Shown here: positions 1 to 5,919 of the stretch, in pieces | Numbering within the stretch: position 1 is the first letter of the stretch | How the letters are laid out: each line of letters opens with the position of its first letter | Source: Methanobacteriota archaeon | GTDB lineage: Archaea > Hydrothermarchaeota > Hydrothermarchaeia > Hydrothermarchaeales > JACQPM01 | DNA length: 8,350 bases | Reading direction: 5' to 3' | Assembly (NCBI GenBank): GCA_016207475.1 | Contig: JACQPM010000039.1 | Coordinates: forward strand, 1 to 8,350 | The notes under the pieces: model-generated | Databases searched by the model: none | What the model was told of the DNA's origin: nothing | Seen by the model: the letters and a program-made list of their open reading frames with translations, nothing else | Translations under genes and position numbers: made by a program

Positions 1-80
1 AGCTCGCCAAGGTCTGGGTCATGCAGATGAACGGGAACAAGTGGAAGAAGGTCATCGACACGATAAATATCAAGAAGTAG
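1..80 (+). CDS. C-terminal fragment of unidentified protein (possibly ABC transporter solute-binding protein)
   Basis: An open frame runs in from the window edge and ends at TAG 78-80. It gives about 25 residues that include VWVMQMNGNKWKKVID. The composition is protein-like, and the use of AAG for Lys and ATA for Ile matches the rest of the window. The pattern 'VWVMQ..NGKW..V' recalls the C-terminal strand of branched-chain amino acid type solute-binding proteins, but this is only an impression from a short tail, so no function is assigned. The gene converges on the minus-strand operon that ends at 184. Confidence 0.5.
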   Translation, partial: LAKVWVMQMNGNKWKKVIDTINIKK

Positions 81-183
81 ACTTCCACGCCCTCTCCGTA
101 AACTGCCTGATGATGGGCCTGAGGAGCGCTCTTTGGCCCCATCCAGGTAGGCCCCGATCACAAACCGGCTATCTGGGGATTTA
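81..183. other. Convergent intergenic region with hairpin
   Basis: This is the space between the end of the + strand gene at 80 and the 3' end of tRNA-Cys on the minus strand. I see no gene in it. An inverted repeat, GATGGGCC (112-119) with GGCCCCATC (135-143), can form an 8-bp stem with one bulged base. Its loop contains the perfect 8-bp palindrome GAGCGCTC (124-131). The position between two converging transcripts would suit a transcript-end structure, but no T-run follows it on either strand, so a terminator role is inference. Confidence 0.35.
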
Positions 184-255
184 AGCCGGGGGTGAGATTC
201 GAACTCACGTAAAGCGGATCTGCAGTCCGCTGCCTAGCCCCTAGACTACCCCGGC
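184..255 (-). tRNA. tRNA-Cys (anticodon GCA)
   Basis: The reverse complement folds into a full 72-nt cloverleaf. The acceptor stem is GCCGGGG/CCCCGGC. The D arm is GUCU/AGGC with one G-U pair. The anticodon stem is GCGGA/UCCGC with loop CUGCAGA, giving anticodon GCA. The T arm is GUGAG/CUCAC with loop UUCGAAU. The discriminator is U73, the base typical of tRNA-Cys. The 3' CCA is not encoded, as is usual in archaea. The 5' end overlaps the FKBP gene by 10 nt: bases U8-A9-G10 are its TAG stop. There is no AT-rich box about 26 bp upstream, since that stretch is GC-rich FKBP coding sequence. The tRNA is therefore probably transcribed as the last unit of the sepF operon and released by RNase P and tRNase Z. 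Confidence 0.96.
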
Positions 256-992
256 GTCTCTGCCTTTGCCTCGCTCCCCGCGGCCTCGGCCTTCTTCTCC
301 TCCGGCTTCGGCCTCCTGAAGGTCTCCCTGAACTCCACCTCGTCCACGCCGTTCAGGAATTGGAAGACGTCCCTGGCCACGGCGTGCTTGCCCAGGAGGG
401 CCTCGGCCTTGAGCTTCGTCGCCTCTGCCAGGGTGATTATGGCCCTCTTCTCCTCGAGCTTTATCTCGTGGTCGTTGGGCTCCGAGTAGGGGAAGTGGAG
501 TTCCAGGAGGTGGCGGATCCTCTCCTCCGTCTTGTTGATCTTCTCCTCCACGTTCACCTCGTACTCCAGGACCTTCCCTGCGAGCTCGTAATTGAAGTCC
601 ACCAGGACCCGGCCGCCGCCCACGCTCTGGACCTTGCCGACCTTGTTGTCGGCCTCGATCCGCATCCCTGGTGCTGGGGCCATCCCCTGCTTCTTGAACT
701 CCTTGAGAGGGATCACCTTGATGAGCTTTGGGTCCCTCAGCCCGTAGGCCCTCTCGGGCTGTATCTCGACGGCCTTCTTCTCCCCCACCTCCGACCCCAC
801 CAGCGCCTCGTCGAGGCCTTTTATCACATGGCCCGCGCCTATGACGATGGGCATCGCCTTGAAGCGGAACTTCTCGCTGTAGATCTTGTGCGCCTTGGCC
901 ACCTTCTCGATGGTGGTGTCGAAGACCGCCCCGCTCTCCTTTATCTTCCCTACGTAGTTGATCTTGACAAAGTCCCCTTTCTCCAGCACCAT
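246..992 (-). CDS. Archaeal long-form FKBP-type peptidyl-prolyl isomerase (SlyD/FKBP26-like)
   Basis: This 248-residue protein is predicted to be a cytoplasmic prolyl isomerase and folding chaperone. The FKBP domain starts at once (VKINYVGKI at 9-17, FDTT at 24-27, PIVIGAGHVIKGLDEAL at 48-64, ERAYG at 80-84). It is interrupted by an insert-in-flap chaperone domain (about 87-131) and resumes with the family hallmark DFNYELAGKVLEYEV (132-146). Residues 153-226 form the extra C-terminal domain known from the 26-kDa archaeal FKBPs, followed by a Lys/Glu/Ala-rich tail. The length is close to that family. The start ATG lies 1 nt after the stop of the NIP7-like gene, so the two are probably translationally coupled. 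The stop codon lies inside tRNA-Cys. The neighbours are ribosome-assembly and division genes, which suits a housekeeping folding role. Confidence 0.95.
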   Translation of the reverse strand: MVLEKGDFVKINYVGKIKESGAVFDTTIEKVAKAHKIYSEKFRFKAMPIVIGAGHVIKGLDEALVGSEVGEKKAVEIQPERAYGLRDPKLIKVIPLKEFKKQGMAPAPGMRIEADNKVGKVQSVGGGRVLVDFNYELAGKVLEYEVNVEEKINKTEERIRHLLELHFPYSEPNDHEIKLEEKRAIITLAEATKLKAEALLGKHAVARDVFQFLNGVDEVEFRETFRRPKPEEKKAEAAGSEAKAETPG

Positions 993-993
993 A

Positions 994-1494
994 CTATCTT
1001 CCGCTCCTCAAGTACCAGCCCCGGTCCAAGATGTTCTCGATGGAGACCTCCTCTCTGGGCCCTTTGGATCTCCCGATCCCTATGACCTCAGACCGGGAGT
1101 TCACGATGAGGCACCTATCACCCCGCTGGAGTTCCCCGACGACCTTGGTGACGGACTTAGAGAACACGTCCCTCCCATATAAAACTAACTGTTCTGCCTC
1201 GTCGCTCACGTAGACCCGCTTGGCCTCCCGGCCCAGGAGGGCGGCGCCCTCCAGCCCCAGAGCGAACTCCCCCTTCCTGATCTCCCCTATGTACAGGCCG
1301 GCGAAGTAAGGCTCCCTGCCCATGGCCACCAGGGTCCTGCATGCCCTCCTGCTGGCCACGAAGACCTCCCTCCTCCCCTCTTGAGCTATGAGTATTTTCC
1401 GCCCCTTGAAGGCCCTGTCTATATCGGGGCCCAGCTCCTCCCGGAGTTCTCTCAGGGACTGGAGTTCCCGCCTATTGAGCTCCCTCAACTTCAT
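994..1494 (-). CDS. NIP7-like ribosome biogenesis protein with C-terminal PUA domain
   Basis: This 166-residue protein has the two-part layout of the archaeal/eukaryal NIP7 family: an alpha/beta N-terminal domain (about 1-90) and a C-terminal PUA RNA-binding domain (about 92-166). The clearest match is YVSDEAEQLVLYGRDVFSKS (95-114), which parallels the family's 'W/Y...AEQ.FLYG..VLKS' segment, followed by GDRCLIVN (125-132) and VIGIGRS (137-143). Eukaryal NIP7 acts in large-subunit assembly and 27S pre-rRNA processing; the same kind of rRNA-binding role is inferred here. Its ATG lies inside the end of the ZPR1-like gene with a 23-nt overlap in another frame, and its stop is 1 nt before the FKBP ATG. 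This indicates tight co-translation in the operon. Confidence 0.88.
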   Translation of the reverse strand: MKLRELNRRELQSLRELREELGPDIDRAFKGRKILIAQEGRREVFVASRRACRTLVAMGREPYFAGLYIGEIRKGEFALGLEGAALLGREAKRVYVSDEAEQLVLYGRDVFSKSVTKVVGELQRGDRCLIVNSRSEVIGIGRSKGPREEVSIENILDRGWYLRSGR

Positions 1495-1996
1495 CCAGCC
1501 TCGCCCTCACTGCCAGCTCGGAGATTATGGCGCTGTTACCGGTGGGGTCCGTTATTATTAGGTGGGCCCTGGAGCGCCCCTCCTTCAGCCTTTTTATCAT
1601 GCCCAGGAGCTCCTCCGCCTTGGCCACCTTCTCTCCTTCCTCCCGCCCTTTCACCATCAGGAGAATGTCCTCGATCCTCGTGAGGACCCCCTCGATGTTG
1701 GAGATATATCCTTCGGCCTCTGAGCCCGGCGTCACTTTGACGCCCAGCTCCGGTACCTCTATGGTGGCGAAAGTGGAGCGGACGACCCTTATGTTCATGT
1801 CCTTTTCCCCTCTTATCTCCAGGGTATACCTGACGGGCTCCTTTGTCTCCAGGGCCATGACATCCGTATGCCTGTAGCCGCACCTGGTGCAGAGGGCCAA
1901 TGACTCCATCGTCTCCCCGAAGTGGGGGATCTCGTGCTTATGGAATGAGACCTCCATCCTCCCCTTGCAGAGAGGACACTCTACAAAAAGACCCAT
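1472..1996 (-). CDS. Archaeal ZPR1-type zinc-finger protein
   Basis: This 174-residue protein is a single ZPR1 unit, the form found in archaea (the eukaryal protein has two). It begins with a four-cysteine zinc finger, CPLC (7-10) and CTRCGYRHTDV (36-46). Between the cysteine pairs is the family segment EIPHFGETMESLALC (22-36). A beta-rich domain follows (about 55-115). Near the C-terminus is DPTGNSAI (150-157), matching the ZPR1 hallmark 'DP.GNS'. In eukaryotes ZPR1 binds elongation factor 1A and acts in its folding, so a link to aEF1A is plausible but unproven here. It sits 15 nt downstream of sepF with no clear Shine-Dalgarno sequence, and overlaps the NIP7-like gene by 23 nt. Confidence 0.93.
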   Translation of the reverse strand: MGLFVECPLCKGRMEVSFHKHEIPHFGETMESLALCTRCGYRHTDVMALETKEPVRYTLEIRGEKDMNIRVVRSTFATIEVPELGVKVTPGSEAEGYISNIEGVLTRIEDILLMVKGREEGEKVAKAEELLGMIKRLKEGRSRAHLIITDPTGNSAIISELAVRARLDEVEGAQ

Positions 1997-2011
1997 GAGA
2001 GAAAGAGCAAC

Positions 2012-2440
2012 CTACTTGCCCATGCTCGACCTTACCCGGTCCATGGTCTCTTCGAAGGTCTGGGCCCTGGACTCTCCGGTCCGCTCCACCTTGACCCCAG
2101 GCGGCGTCATGATCAGGTGGTACTCACTCAGCCCTGCTATATCTCCACCCATGGCGAGGACGGTGTTCTTCATCTCGTCCACGGCGTGCTTCAGCTCGTT
2201 CATGGACCTCTCGGCCAGAGGCTTTATATCGAGGATTATGATGTTCCCGTCGCTCAGCTCCGTGGCAGCCACGTCCACGTCGGCGAAACCCTTCAGCTTG
2301 AAGACCTTTACGTACCTACCCGGGGCCTCGTACTGCTCCCCGCCCCCCTGGACCTGGAGCTCCACGTAATCTTCAATCCTGGAGCCTCCTTTGGTCTTCT
2401 GCCCCCCGGCCAGTTTTTGAATAAAATTCCGGATTCCCAT
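2012..2440 (-). CDS. sepF: Archaeal cell division protein SepF
   Basis: This 142-residue protein has the archaeal SepF layout. It starts with a short amphipathic stretch, MGIRNFIQKLAGG (1-13), suited to membrane targeting. A flexible linker follows, then a compact core (about 40-115). Core landmarks are YVKVFKLKGFADVDVAATEL (43-62), GNIIILDIKPL (65-75) and MGGDIAGLSEYHLIMTP (97-113), with the conserved 'GGDI' turn. SepF anchors FtsZ to the cell membrane at the division site; ftsZ itself is not in this window. A charged, probably helical tail runs from about 117 to 142. The start is supported by a GGAGG sequence 5 nt upstream and by a TATA-like box at a fitting distance. It is the first gene of a minus-strand operon with zpr1-like, nip7-like, FKBP and tRNA-Cys. 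Confidence 0.93.
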   Translation of the reverse strand: MGIRNFIQKLAGGQKTKGGSRIEDYVELQVQGGGEQYEAPGRYVKVFKLKGFADVDVAATELSDGNIIILDIKPLAERSMNELKHAVDEMKNTVLAMGGDIAGLSEYHLIMTPPGVKVERTGESRAQTFEETMDRVRSSMGK

Positions 2441-2445
2441 AATCG

Positions 2446-2450
2446 CCTCC
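2446..2450 (-). promoter_or_regulatory. Ribosome binding site of sepF
   Basis: GGAGG on the minus strand, 5 nt before the sepF ATG, is a clear Shine-Dalgarno match. It fixes the start at 2440 and implies a leadered transcript. Confidence 0.8.
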
Positions 2451-2483
2451 GTGATGGATTGCTCTATTGAATATAAAGGTTTG

Positions 2484-2493
2484 TTATATAAAA
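2484..2493 (-). promoter_or_regulatory. Archaeal TATA box for the sepF operon
   Basis: TTTTATATAA on the minus strand, preceded by purine-containing GAAACCC that could serve as a BRE. Transcription would start about 25 bp downstream, near 2464, leaving a short leader that still contains the GGAGG of sepF. A second AT-rich element, CCTTTATAT (2471-2479), is closer to the gene; starting from it would remove the Shine-Dalgarno sequence, so the distal box is preferred. Both lie in the only AT-rich gap of this region, just after the end of the prenyltransferase gene. Confidence 0.7.
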
Positions 2494-2503
2494 GGGTTTC
2501 GGG

Positions 2504-3367
2504 TCAGAGAGGGACCGGAAAGAGGACTTCCAGTGCCGCGAAGGTGAATACGGCAAGGCTGACGAGGGCGTTTATATGGAAGAATGCCACTGGGACGCGA
2601 TCCAGCCTGCCGGCCCCCACCATAAGGTGCTCGTAGAGGAGGAGGAGGGCGATGATCAAGACGCCCATGAGGTAGAAGAGGCCGAGACCCATCATGCGCT
2701 GGACCGCGTAGAGGAGGAGGAGCGTCATGGCGTGCATGAGGGCCGAAGCCCAGAGCGCCTTGAAAGCGCCGAAGGCCGCGGGGATGGAGTGGAGCCCCAT
2801 CCTCTTGTCGAACTCCATGTCCTGGCAGGCGTAGATGATGTCGAACCCCGCCACCCAGAGAGCAGCAGCAGCCGAGAGGACCAGCGGGGGGAGGGCGAGG
2901 GTCCCCGTGGCTCCCACCCAGCCGCCGAGGGGGGCGAAGGCCAGGTTGAGGCCCAGGACGAGATGGGCCGCGGCCGTGTACCTCTTGGAGTAGGGATAGG
3001 CGATGGCGAGGAGGAGGGGTACGGGGGCCAGGGCAAAGGCCAGAGGGTTCAGCCTGTGGGCCGAGTAGAAGAGGACGGCGTAGGAGACCAGGACTATGGC
3101 CCAGGCCTCCCGGATGGAGATCCTACCGCTAGGCAAGTGTCTCCCTCTAGTCCTGGGATTGAGGGCGTCCAGCTCCCTGTCGGCTATATCGCCCAGCACT
3201 ATGGCCCCGGACCTGGCCCCCACCAGGGCGAGGGTGATCCAGGCGAGCTTTTCGAGACCAGGAATGCCTCGAACTGAGAGAAAGGCTCCTGCGTAGACGA
3301 AGGTGAGGGAGAAGATGTTGTGCTCGATCCTTATGAACTCCAGTACCGTCCTGAGCTTGCCCATCAT
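2504..3367 (-). CDS. UbiA-family prenyltransferase, MqnP/menaquinone type
   Basis: This 287-residue integral membrane protein has about eight or nine hydrophobic segments. It is predicted to attach a polyprenyl chain to an aromatic quinone precursor. The two Asp-rich prenyl diphosphate/Mg2+ sites are present: GDIADRELDALNPRT (59-73; D60, D63, D67) with RHLPSG (76-81), and YACQDMEFDKRMGLHSIP (179-196; D183, D187). The second block and WVAGFDIIYACQD (171-183) match the UbiA-like group that includes MqnP of the futalosine menaquinone route better than classic UbiA or MenA. The first motif has Gly59 where these enzymes usually have Asn. The gene overlaps the end of menG (ATGA), and two adjacent ATG codons (3367 and 3364) are both possible starts. 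The pairing with menG supports a menaquinone role; the exact substrate is inferred. Confidence 0.88.
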   Translation of the reverse strand: MMGKLRTVLEFIRIEHNIFSLTFVYAGAFLSVRGIPGLEKLAWITLALVGARSGAIVLGDIADRELDALNPRTRGRHLPSGRISIREAWAIVLVSYAVLFYSAHRLNPLAFALAPVPLLLAIAYPYSKRYTAAAHLVLGLNLAFAPLGGWVGATGTLALPPLVLSAAAALWVAGFDIIYACQDMEFDKRMGLHSIPAAFGAFKALWASALMHAMTLLLLYAVQRMMGLGLFYLMGVLIIALLLLYEHLMVGAGRLDRVPVAFFHINALVSLAVFTFAALEVLFPVPL

Positions 3368-4074
3368 GCCTTCGTACCCACGTGGACCGCCACTATCCCG
3401 CCGGTGAGGGTGTATATTGCCACATCCCTAAAGCCTGCCTCCTCCATCATCCCCTTCAGCCCTGCCCTGGTGGGGAAGGCCAGGACCGAGCGGGGGAGGT
3501 AGGTGTAGGCATCCTTCCGCCCAGATACGAGCCCTCCTATGAGAGGAAGGACCCTGAAGAAGTAGAGGTAGTAGGCCCGCCGGAAGAGGGGATTCTCGGG
3601 CTGGGTGAACTCGAGGACCACCACCCTGCCGCCCCTCTTCACGACTCTTCCCATCTCGCTCAGGGTGGTCCCTATGTCGGCGACGTTCCTGAGGGCAAAG
3701 CCTATGGTGGCGCCGTCGAAGACCTCTTCGGGGAAGGGAAGGGCCTCAGCCCTGCCGGCCTTGAACTCTATCTGCCCCCCGTGCCCGCCCCCTTTCACCT
3801 TCTCCCTCGCCACCTGGAGCATCTCCTCGCAGAAGTCGACGCCCACCACTCGCCCGCTGGGCGCAACCTCCCTGGCGAGCTCCAGGGCCAGCTCCCCGGT
3901 CCCCGTGGCCACGTCCAGGGCCCAGGACCCCGCCTTCAATCCCGCTTTGGAGACGGCGAACCTCCTCCAGCCCTTGTCCCTGTTGAAGCTCAGGAGGGTG
4001 TTCAGGAGGTCGTAACGGCCGGCTATGGAGGCGAACATCCTGTTTACGAACCTGGCCTTTTCCTCTCGGTCCAT
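3364..4074 (-). CDS. Demethylmenaquinone methyltransferase (UbiE/MenG family)
   Basis: This 236-residue class I SAM-dependent methyltransferase is predicted to convert demethylmenaquinol to menaquinol, the last step of the pathway. Family signature 1 appears as YDLLNTLLSFNRDKGWRR (21-38), with Asp where many members have His. The SAM-binding motif I is LDVATGTGELA (53-63), followed by VVGVDFCEEML (77-87). The family-typical GFALRNVADI (125-134) and signature 2, GRVVKRGGRVVVLEF (142-156), follow. The end, TLTGGIVAVHVGTK, is also typical. Length is normal for the family. It overlaps the prenyltransferase start by 4 nt, so the two are one unit. Upstream, only 33 nt separate its ATG from the first possible trpB ATG. 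The leader looks very short, with no convincing Shine-Dalgarno sequence. Some UbiE-family members act on other quinones, so menaquinone is inferred from the neighbour. Confidence 0.92.
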   Translation of the reverse strand: MDREEKARFVNRMFASIAGRYDLLNTLLSFNRDKGWRRFAVSKAGLKAGSWALDVATGTGELALELAREVAPSGRVVGVDFCEEMLQVAREKVKGGGHGGQIEFKAGRAEALPFPEEVFDGATIGFALRNVADIGTTLSEMGRVVKRGGRVVVLEFTQPENPLFRRAYYLYFFRVLPLIGGLVSGRKDAYTYLPRSVLAFPTRAGLKGMMEEAGFRDVAIYTLTGGIVAVHVGTKA

Positions 4075-4087
4075 GGCGCACTCTCAT

Positions 4088-4097
4088 AAAGTATATG
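4088..4097 (+). promoter_or_regulatory. Candidate TATA box for trpB
   Basis: AAAGTATATG on the + strand. A start about 25-27 bp downstream would fall near 4118-4120, just before the ATG at 4123. That favours 4123 over 4108 as the trpB start and predicts a leaderless or nearly leaderless mRNA. It interleaves with the opposing menG box. Confidence 0.45.
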
Positions 4098-4103
4098 TAG
4101 CAG

Positions 4104-4111
4104 ATATATGT
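4104..4111 (-). promoter_or_regulatory. Candidate TATA box for menG-prenyltransferase unit
   Basis: ACATATAT on the minus strand lies about 34 bp before the menG ATG. A start about 25-27 bp downstream, near 4081, would give a leader of only a few nucleotides. The + strand copy of TATATG (4105-4110) includes the upstream trpB ATG. Confidence 0.4.
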
Positions 4112-4122
4112 TACCGAGAGGC

Positions 4123-5313
4123 ATGCGGTACCGGTACCCTGACGAGGCCGGGCGCTTTGGGGAGTATGGCGGGCGCTACGTGCCGGAGACCCTGATGCCC
4201 GCCATAGAGGAGCTGGTGAGGGAGTACGCCAGGATAAGGAGGGACAAGAGTTTCAAGAAAGAGCTGGCCCATTATTTGGAGGAGTACGTCGGAAGGCCAA
4301 CTCCTCTGACCTACTGCAAGAACCTGAGCGAGGACCTGGGCCTGCGCCTCTACCTGAAGCGGGAGGACCTGGCCCACACGGGGGCCCACAAGATAAACAA
4401 CACCATGGGGCAGGCCCTCCTCGCCAAGAGGATGGGGAAGAGCAGGGTCATAGCCGAGACCGGGGCCGGACAGCACGGCGTAGCCACAGCCACGGCCGCC
4501 GCGGCCCTGGGGCTCCAGTGCGAGATCTTCATGGGGACCGAGGACATGGAGCGGCAGAAGATGAACGTCTTCAGGATGCGCCTCCTGGGGGCGACGGTCA
4601 CCCCCGTGGCCGCCGGCTCGAGGACCCTGAAGGACGCCATCAACGAGGCCCTCCGCAATTGGATAGCCACGGTGGATACGACATTCTACATCTTCGGCTC
4701 GGTACTGGGTCCCCACCCCTACCCCATGATGGTGAGGGATTTCCAGTCTGTGATAGGGAAGGAGGCGAAGAGGCAGATACTCAGGCTGGAGGGTCGCCTC
4801 CCCGACAGGATAGTGGCCTGCGTAGGCGGGGGGTCCAACGCCATGGGGATCTTCTACCCCTTCCTCAAGGACGAGAAGGTGAGGTTCATGGGGGTGGAGG
4901 CCGGGGGGCTGGGCATCGAGAGCGGAAAGCATGCGGCCAGGTTCGCCACCGGTAGGAAGGGGGTCCTCCACGGGACCTACACCCACGTCCTCCAGGACCG
5001 TTATGGACAGATATTACCCACCCACAGCGTCTCCGCCGGCCTAGACTATCCCTCCGTCGGCCCGGAGCACTCCCTCCTCAGGGATATGCGGAGGGCCGAG
5101 TACTCCTACGCCACCGACGAGGAGGCCCTGGGGGCCTTCCACCTCCTCTCGGAGCGCGAGGGGATAATACCGGCCCTGGAATCGGCCCACGCCATCGCAT
5201 GGATCCTGAAGAACGCTGGGGAGCTGAAGGGGGAGCTGGTGATCGTCAACCTCTCCGGTCGGGGCGACAAGGACGTGGAGGCCGTGGCCAAGAGGGAGGG
5301 GGCCGGCTTCTAG
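4123..5313 (+). CDS. trpB: Tryptophan synthase beta chain (TrpB1 type)
   Basis: This 396-residue PLP enzyme condenses indole with L-serine to give tryptophan. With this start, the PLP Schiff-base lysine is K90 in GAHKINN. IAETGAGQHGVATA follows with catalytic Glu112. The phosphate-binding GGGSNAMG begins near residue 235, and the C-terminal SGRGDKD carries the serine next to the PLP pyridine. GPHPYP, GLDYPSVGPEHS and EGIIPALESAHA are all canonical, so it is the TrpB1 form that pairs with TrpA rather than TrpB2. ATG 4108 would add five residues (MLPRG). I prefer 4123 because family N-termini begin close to 'YPDE.G.FG..GG' and because of the TATA spacing. The stop directly abuts the ccmC-like ATG. 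TrpA is encoded about 1.4 kb downstream, not adjacent. Confidence 0.96.
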   Translation: MRYRYPDEAGRFGEYGGRYVPETLMPAIEELVREYARIRRDKSFKKELAHYLEEYVGRPTPLTYCKNLSEDLGLRLYLKREDLAHTGAHKINNTMGQALLAKRMGKSRVIAETGAGQHGVATATAAAALGLQCEIFMGTEDMERQKMNVFRMRLLGATVTPVAAGSRTLKDAINEALRNWIATVDTTFYIFGSVLGPHPYPMMVRDFQSVIGKEAKRQILRLEGRLPDRIVACVGGGSNAMGIFYPFLKDEKVRFMGVEAGGLGIESGKHAARFATGRKGVLHGTYTHVLQDRYGQILPTHSVSAGLDYPSVGPEHSLLRDMRRAEYSYATDEEALGAFHLLSEREGIIPALESAHAIAWILKNAGELKGELVIVNLSGRGDKDVEAVAKREGAGF

Positions 5314-5919
5314 ATGCTGGAAGGGAAGGGACGGTTCCTCTGGAGGGCCTTCCTCATCCTCACCCTCTCATCGGCGGTTCTGGCCTACCTGGCCCCCGGG
5401 GAGGAGACCCTGGGGCAGAGCTACAAGCTCCTCTACCTCCACCTACCTCTCCTCTACACCTCCACACTATCTTTGATCCTCTGCCCCGCCCTGACGCTCC
5501 TGGGCCTCAGGACCAAGCGCCTCTATAACCTCGGGCCCCCAGCCGCCCTCCTCGGCATCGCCTTTGGGGTGGGGAGCCTCCTGGCAGCCGAGCTCCTGGC
5601 GGTGTACGCCTGGGGCGGCACCACCACCTCGGAGCCGAGGTTCGTGGCCTCTATGCTGATCTACGCGCTCTTCGCCCTCTACATGCCCGTCTACTGGGCG
5701 GGCAGACCCAGGGCTGCGGCCCTCTACGCCCTCGCCGCCACAGCACTATCCCTCTATATCTACTACGCCGTTGTGATCTCTGGACCTGCCCCCTTCCACC
5801 TCCACCCCTCTGGGGTGGTGATGCCCCTGGCCATGAGGCTACCCCTCCTCCCGGCCACCCTGGCCGCCGTGGCCCTCTACGCCCGCCTCTTCACTGCCCT
5901 GGAGAAGTACTGGCGGTGA
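5314..5919 (+). CDS. CcmC-like cytochrome c biogenesis/heme-handling membrane protein (divergent)
   Basis: This 201-residue polytopic membrane protein has about six hydrophobic segments, the size and topology expected of CcmC. CcmC presents heme to the chaperone CcmE at the outer membrane face. Matches include YKLLYLHLPLLYTS (37-50), parallel to the family's 'HVP.A' with a heme-ligand type His43, and HLHPSGVVMPLAMRLPLLPA (162-181), with the second conserved His as H164 or H162. The central block is WGGTTTSEPRF (100-110), where CcmC normally has a tryptophan-rich 'WG.WW.WD.RLTS'. Only W100, G101 and R109 remain, with E107 in place of Asp. It starts directly after the trpB stop, so it is probably co-transcribed with trpB. 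Its last 29 nt overlap the convergent copper protein gene. No other ccm gene is in the window. The family call is good; retained CcmC function is uncertain. Confidence 0.72.
   Translation: MLEGKGRFLWRAFLILTLSSAVLAYLAPGEETLGQSYKLLYLHLPLLYTSTLSLILCPALTLLGLRTKRLYNLGPPAALLGIAFGVGSLLAAELLAVYAWGGTTTSEPRFVASMLIYALFALYMPVYWAGRPRAAALYALAATALSLYIYYAVVISGPAPFHLHPSGVVMPLAMRLPLLPATLAAVALYARLFTALEKYWR

Noticed and set aside
108..122. Possible C/D box guide RNA: TGATGA (108-113) followed by CTGA (119-122)
   Set aside because: The boxes are only 5 nt apart, the base before the C box is C rather than a purine, and no C'/D' pair is found, so no guide segment fits.
360..1085. 241-codon open frame on the + strand opposite FKBP
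   Set aside because: It is antisense to a well-supported FKBP gene, with His/Leu/Asp-rich shadow composition.
2471..2479. Proximal AT element CCTTTATAT as the main sepF promoter
   Set aside because: A start about 25 bp downstream would fall at or after the GGAGG ribosome binding site and remove it. The distal box at 2484-2493 fits better.
2576..3277. 233-codon Glu/Gly-rich open frame on the + strand opposite the prenyltransferase
   Set aside because: The charged low-complexity composition is what the reverse strand of Leu/Ala-rich membrane coding gives. The membrane protein on the minus strand has clear motifs.
3382..4089. 235-codon open frame on the + strand opposite menG
   Set aside because: It mirrors menG, shows no family motif, and is explained by high GC at third positions.
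4108..4122. ATG at 4108 as the trpB start
   Set aside because: It is kept only as an alternative. It would add MLPRG, it lies within the inferred opposing TATA box, and it would be upstream of the expected transcription start.
4111..4986. 291-codon open frame on the minus strand opposite trpB
   Set aside because: It is a GC-rich shadow of trpB with low-complexity Pro/Gly/His/Leu composition and no recognisable motif. trpB is unmistakable on the other strand.
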